Below, in pieces: positions 61,179-64,000 of a stretch of DNA of 64,000 bases. A model generated the notes under the pieces. That model did not search any database and was not told where the DNA came from. It saw only the letters and a list, made by a program, of their open reading frames with translations. Each line of letters opens with the position of its first letter. Position 1 is the stretch's first letter. The position numbers and the translations under genes are program-made. The DNA is from CBDFKJ01 sp965248805. Its GTDB lineage: Bacteria > Pseudomonadota > Alphaproteobacteria > UBA6615. The DNA is taken from NCBI GenBank assembly GCA_965248805.1, contig CBDFKJ010000004.1, positions 62,001-126,000 on the forward strand, given 5' to 3'.

Positions 61179-61610
61179 TCAGGCTGCTGGCCTAACGGCG
61201 ATCTCGAGGCGCTGGCCGAGGGCGCCGAGAGCGGCCTCGAGGCGGGCGATCTTCGATGCGTGACGGGGGTCGAGAAGACGACGGACCTCGCCCTCGGCAA
61301 TACCGAGGCGTTCAGCCAGTGCGGTGTTGGTCAGTGCGGCATCGCGTAGCGCCGTGTGCAAGGCCGCCTTGGCGGCGATGATGGCGCCCGGAACGACAGT
61401 CGGGCGGCCGCGTGCCGGAGAGGGCGACGGCACCGGTTCGCGTCGCGCCAGACGACCGGCGATTGCCTCCTGAAGACAGTCGGGAGCCTCCGCCAGAGCC
61501 TCGGCGCGGTCGGCGCCATCGGTCGCGGCTTCAGGAAAGTCAGGGAACAACACCAGGACACGGCCGGCGCTGTCGGTTTCGAGGGTAACGGGGTAGGCGA
61601 GAGTGGGCAT
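61179..61610 (-). CDS. hicB: HicB-family antitoxin
   Basis: 143 aa from ATG 61610. N-terminal HicB partial RNase H fold (YPVTLETDSAGRVLVLFPDF, PEAATDGADRAEALAEAPDC) and a C-terminal XRE/HTH-like segment (DAALTNTALAERLGIAEGEV). It neutralises HicA and represses the operon. It follows hicA by 26 bp on the minus strand. Confidence 0.9.
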   Translation of the reverse strand: MPTLAYPVTLETDSAGRVLVLFPDFPEAATDGADRAEALAEAPDCLQEAIAGRLARREPVPSPSPARGRPTVVPGAIIAAKAALHTALRDAALTNTALAERLGIAEGEVRRLLDPRHASKIARLEAALGALGQRLEIAVRPAA

Positions 61611-61636
61611 GGCTGATCTCCAGGTCGATGCGGTTA

Positions 61637-61852
61637 TCATTTCAGGTCGTCGCGGGTGAGACCTAGATCGCGGAGCATCTTGGTCAGCAGGCCGGGGCCG
61701 ATTTCCTTTGTACGATCCTTCACGATGGTGGAGCGGTCGCCGTAGTAGAGAGTTCCATGGCTGCCCTTGCCTTGCTCCTTGGCGAAGCGAACCGGGATGT
61801 TATTGCGGCGGCCCGTGCGGGCGATCTTGCGGATGAATTCGGCGCCCTTCAT
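61637..61852 (-). CDS. hicA: HicA-family toxin (mRNA interferase)
   Basis: 71 aa from ATG 61852, with an alternative ATG at 61861. A dsRBD-like fold: KGAEFIRKIARTGRRNNIPV, then the catalytic-His region KGSHGTLYYGDRSTIVKD, ending MLRDLGLTRDDLK. It degrades mRNA when free of HicB. The frame is open upstream across the operator, but no start fits there. Toxin-first order is usual for hicAB. Confidence 0.88.
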   Translation of the reverse strand: MKGAEFIRKIARTGRRNNIPVRFAKEQGKGSHGTLYYGDRSTIVKDRTKEIGPGLLTKMLRDLGLTRDDLK

Positions 61853-61862
61853 AACTTGCATG

Positions 61863-61915
61863 TTCGCACAAAAATGTACGATAGTCAAGAGAGAAAGCGT
61901 ACACTTTTGTGCGAA
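61863..61915. promoter_or_regulatory. hicAB operator: long inverted repeat
   Basis: Arms of 17 bases, TTCGCACAAAAATGTAC (61863-61879) and GTACACTTTTGTGCGAA (61899-61915), match at 16 of 17 positions across a 19-bp centre. The repeat lies just upstream of hicA, so it is a likely HicB/HicAB binding site. Confidence 0.8.
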
Positions 61916-62131
61916 TTCACAGGGCTTGAGCAAGGCTCCCGCGGGTGCGGCGAACCCAGCCATCGAAGCTAATGCGGGCGGATAGACCACGATCGGGGTC
62001 CACCTGGTCGAGCCGGGGCAGGTCCGGCAGCCCGCTCCAACCTCTATAGCCTGGGGGGCGCTGCCTGGCCGATCCGAGGCCGCGGTGAGTGTGATTGGGT
62101 TCGCGGCCGCGGATCGGATCTGGCGGGGGCT

Positions 62132-62497
62132 CTACGAGGAAATGGCTGAGTAGAACTCGTCGACGGTCTTGCCGATCTCGTCGGCGAACCACTCCGTGAC
62201 CATGTGCCGATGACACCAGTTCGAGAGGCTAAACGGCGGCTTCTCCCAGCAGAGCAACACGGGCTCGGCGCCGCCGGCCAGAGCGTGCAGCTCGTCCCAC
62301 ACGGTCTGAGCGTCGAGCGGGCCGAGGATGTCGCGGAAGTAGATTCCGCGATACTGGCCCTCGGGCATGCGCATCATGTCGCGACGTGGCGCCAGGGCCG
62401 AATACCGCCGGTAGCCGGCGGGTGTTCCGCGCGGCTCCCATCGTGCGATCGAGATGCGGCCGGGGCCGGTGTAGGTCTTGAAGCTGGCGGTCTTCAT
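62132..62497 (-). CDS. DUF488-like phage protein
   Basis: 121 aa from ATG 62497. RISIARWEPRGTPAGYRRYS, YRGIYFRDILGPLDAQTVWD and then LLCWEKPPFSLSNWCHRHMV, the Cys...CHR motif typical of DUF488-like proteins. The function is unknown. Its start overlaps the stop of the VWA/metallopeptidase gene, so they are coupled. Confidence 0.75.
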   Translation of the reverse strand: MKTASFKTYTGPGRISIARWEPRGTPAGYRRYSALAPRRDMMRMPEGQYRGIYFRDILGPLDAQTVWDELHALAGGAEPVLLCWEKPPFSLSNWCHRHMVTEWFADEIGKTVDEFYSAISS

Positions 62498-63657
62498 CAG
62501 GCTGCTCCCATGTGCACGATTTCGCCGAAGGGCGGCTCGCCGTAGCACCCTACCAGTTCCGGCGACGACGACATGACCCACAGGGTCGGGTACGCCGGCT
62601 CATCGGGATAGCTGGAGCAGCACAAGTCGGTCAGATAGACCACGCACGCCGGATTGACGTCGGCCTCGTCGAGCCACTCGAACGGAGGCCGAAAATTCGT
62701 CCCGCCGCCGCCGCGCGGGTGCAGCTCAATCGGCAGATCGTGCGGCGAGAACGTCTCCGCGTTGCGCAGCCGCGAATCGCAATAGAGCACGTGGATTTCT
62801 TCCGGCATGCAGTCTTCGAGGATGCTCGTAATCTCGGCTGCGAACTGGTTCATCTCGGACTGCGAGACGCTGCCGCTGGTGTCGATGGCAACCGCTATCG
62901 GCGGCATCTGCTCCGACCGGCACGAGGGCAGGTAGACGCCTTGATGCACAAAGCGCCGGTTGGGCGGGGTCCAGCGGTATTCCTGCTTCGCGGACATTTC
63001 GACGAAGCGGCGGAGTATCTCGCGCCAGTCGGCCTTCGGGCGCAGCACTTCGTCGACCAGGCGCGCAAGGTCGCCGGGTAGCTTGCCTGCGTTCTTGGCG
63101 ATGGTTGCGGACTGGGCCACCGCCTGACGCCACTCGGCTTCGGCGGACGCCAGTTCGGCCGGCGACGGGTTGCCGTTGTCGCCGGGGGCATCCATGACGC
63201 CGCCGCAGCGGCCGGGATCGGGGCAGTTGCCGTCCTGTCCGCCACCGCCGCCGCCGGACTGAGCCGGCGGCAGGCGGTTGTAGATGGCTTCGGCGCTCAA
63301 ACCCGAATAGTTCGGGTCGAGTAACGCCCCTTCGGGCAACGTAAAGCCGTTGTCGATCAAGACGGGGTTGATCGCGTAGTCGGCCGCGATGTTCCATCGC
63401 TCGGCATCGCGGCTGCCGCGTCTCGTATGGTGGTTGCAGGCCGGGTGCATGACCTCGTGAGCGAGCACGCCCACGAGTTCGTCCATGCCGAGCCCGTCAA
63501 CGAACGAGGGGTTGAAGTAAACGTCGCGGCCGTTCGTCGCCATCGTCTCGATGTCGGGGTTTTCGATCAAGCCCATGCGTAGGGCCAGCGAGCCGAAGAA
63601 CGGCTGCGACAGCACCAGGCGGGTCCGCGCCTTGGTGAGTTTCGTTCTGGTTTCCAT
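62497..63657 (-). CDS. Putative zinc metallopeptidase + VWA protein (DUF2201-like)
   Basis: 386 aa. N-terminal zinc peptidase-like part with HEVMHPACNHHTRRG (HExxH-x-H), followed by IAADYAINPVL and a Gly-rich linker (GGGGGGQDGNC). The C-terminal part is VWA-like with MIDAS IAVAIDTSGSVSQSEMNQFA and a later Thr/Asp set (LHPRGGGGTNFRP, VVYLTDLCCSSYPD). Such proteins often pair with a MoxR-type AAA ATPase; that partner would lie beyond the window edge. It overlaps the DUF488-like gene and follows the next gene by 11 bp. Confidence 0.85.
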   Translation of the reverse strand: METRTKLTKARTRLVLSQPFFGSLALRMGLIENPDIETMATNGRDVYFNPSFVDGLGMDELVGVLAHEVMHPACNHHTRRGSRDAERWNIAADYAINPVLIDNGFTLPEGALLDPNYSGLSAEAIYNRLPPAQSGGGGGGQDGNCPDPGRCGGVMDAPGDNGNPSPAELASAEAEWRQAVAQSATIAKNAGKLPGDLARLVDEVLRPKADWREILRRFVEMSAKQEYRWTPPNRRFVHQGVYLPSCRSEQMPPIAVAIDTSGSVSQSEMNQFAAEITSILEDCMPEEIHVLYCDSRLRNAETFSPHDLPIELHPRGGGGTNFRPPFEWLDEADVNPACVVYLTDLCCSSYPDEPAYPTLWVMSSSPELVGCYGEPPFGEIVHMGAA

Positions 63658-63668
63658 GTTTCGTCTCC

Positions 63669-64000
63669 TTAAGCGACGTAGCCGGACATCGCGCCGAGGA
63701 TCTGCTCAGCGTCGGTCGCCTGCTGCTCGCGTGCGTCCTTGTCGAAGGCTTTCGAATTCGGCCGCAGCACGGACGGATCATTGCGGCAGAGCTTTGCCGC
63801 CACGTCCTGACGCATCCGCTCAAGCTCCGGGTCGTCCGCGATATTGAGTTTCGGCAGCAGGTCGACCAGTTCGCGCAAATTGCCGACCAGCGTGTCATGA
63901 AAGCGGTGATCCATGTCGGACAGCCGCTCGGTCATGTGCTCTACCGACTTGTGGAGGCGCTTCCAGCACTCGTCGGTCGCATCATGGAGGATGTTGCGGG
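63669..64000 (-). CDS. Phage protein, partial (runs off the window)
   Basis: The minus-strand frame stays open to the window end: RNILHDATDECWKRLHKSVE before the internal Met at 63935, then TERLSDMDHRFHDTLVGNLR and ADDPELERMRQDVAAKLCRN. Helical and charged. In this module such a gene often lies between a MoxR-like ATPase and the VWA protein; I cannot name the family with confidence. Only the C-terminal part is present. Confidence 0.5.
   Translation of the reverse strand, partial: RNILHDATDECWKRLHKSVEHMTERLSDMDHRFHDTLVGNLRELVDLLPKLNIADDPELERMRQDVAAKLCRNDPSVLRPNSKAFDKDAREQQATDAEQILGAMSGYVA

Overview
The window is high-GC bacterial chromosome, most likely from an alphaproteobacterium (Rhodospirillales-like, by inference). 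The best evidence is the core block at 33.36-40.79 kb: tsaD / 2OG-Fe(II) oxygenase / gpsA on the minus strand, divergent from hemC-hemD-mitofilin (Mic60/COG4223)-hemY on the plus strand, followed by tRNA-Thr. The hemD-Mic60-hemY order is typical of Alphaproteobacteria. No rRNA or CRISPR array was found.

Most of the rest is accessory DNA: prophage remnants and a dense load of insertion sequences (IS). Region by region: 0-7.2 kb is the late end of a prophage (tail proteins, holin, E-C-T endolysin), starting with a chimeric ParB-methyltransferase::tape-measure gene and containing a deleted tail-tip gene. 7.3-8.05 kb holds a small HTH gene overlapping a dead C5-cytosine methyltransferase. 8.05-16.07 kb is IS debris around a VOC protein, an adenine-methylase fragment and a frameshifted membrane protein. 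16.2-20.96 kb is a cobalt-type nitrile hydratase locus (activator, alpha, beta, DUF1097-like membrane protein) with CbtA/CbtB cobalt transport genes on the same strand, separated by an IS5-family insertion with a 4-bp target duplication. 21.1-25.1 kb is more IS, including two near-identical IS1182 copies in inverted orientation. 25.1-28.55 kb is the integrase end of a prophage (DUF5131 fragment, zinc-ribbon protein, IS-split HTH gene, frameshifted tyrosine integrase) abutting tRNA-Lys. 28.7-33.16 kb has IS630, IS1595 and a Rieske oxygenase remnant.

After the core block, 40.8-51.7 kb is an island with scrambled IS3 pieces, a tRNA 3-prime-end scar, an eight-heme cytochrome c, a 1752-residue exonuclease-RecQ-UvrD fusion helicase, a SEC-C protein split by an IS, and a frameshifted FRG-domain protein. 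The last three may form a decayed defence cluster; that is inference. 51.7-61.17 kb is a prophage early region: an S24 (CI-like) repressor whose 3-prime end is repeated twice more downstream with a DoxX gene and a superinfection-immunity gene between the copies, three operators, a cro-like gene, a Sak4-like ATPase and SSB-like pair, a DEAD helicase and a Toprim/RepA-like helicase joined by a deletion, an iteron-rich stretch, and a RuvC-like nuclease closed by an intrinsic terminator. 61.2-64 kb (minus strand) has hicAB with a long palindromic operator, a DUF488-like protein, a VWA/metallopeptidase protein and a partial gene.

A recurrent theme is decay. At least three prophage genes carry internal deletion junctions, several genes carry single-base frameshifts, and several ORFs are split by IS whose removal with one target duplication restores the frame. 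Some junctions could be assembly or sequencing errors and need read-level confirmation.
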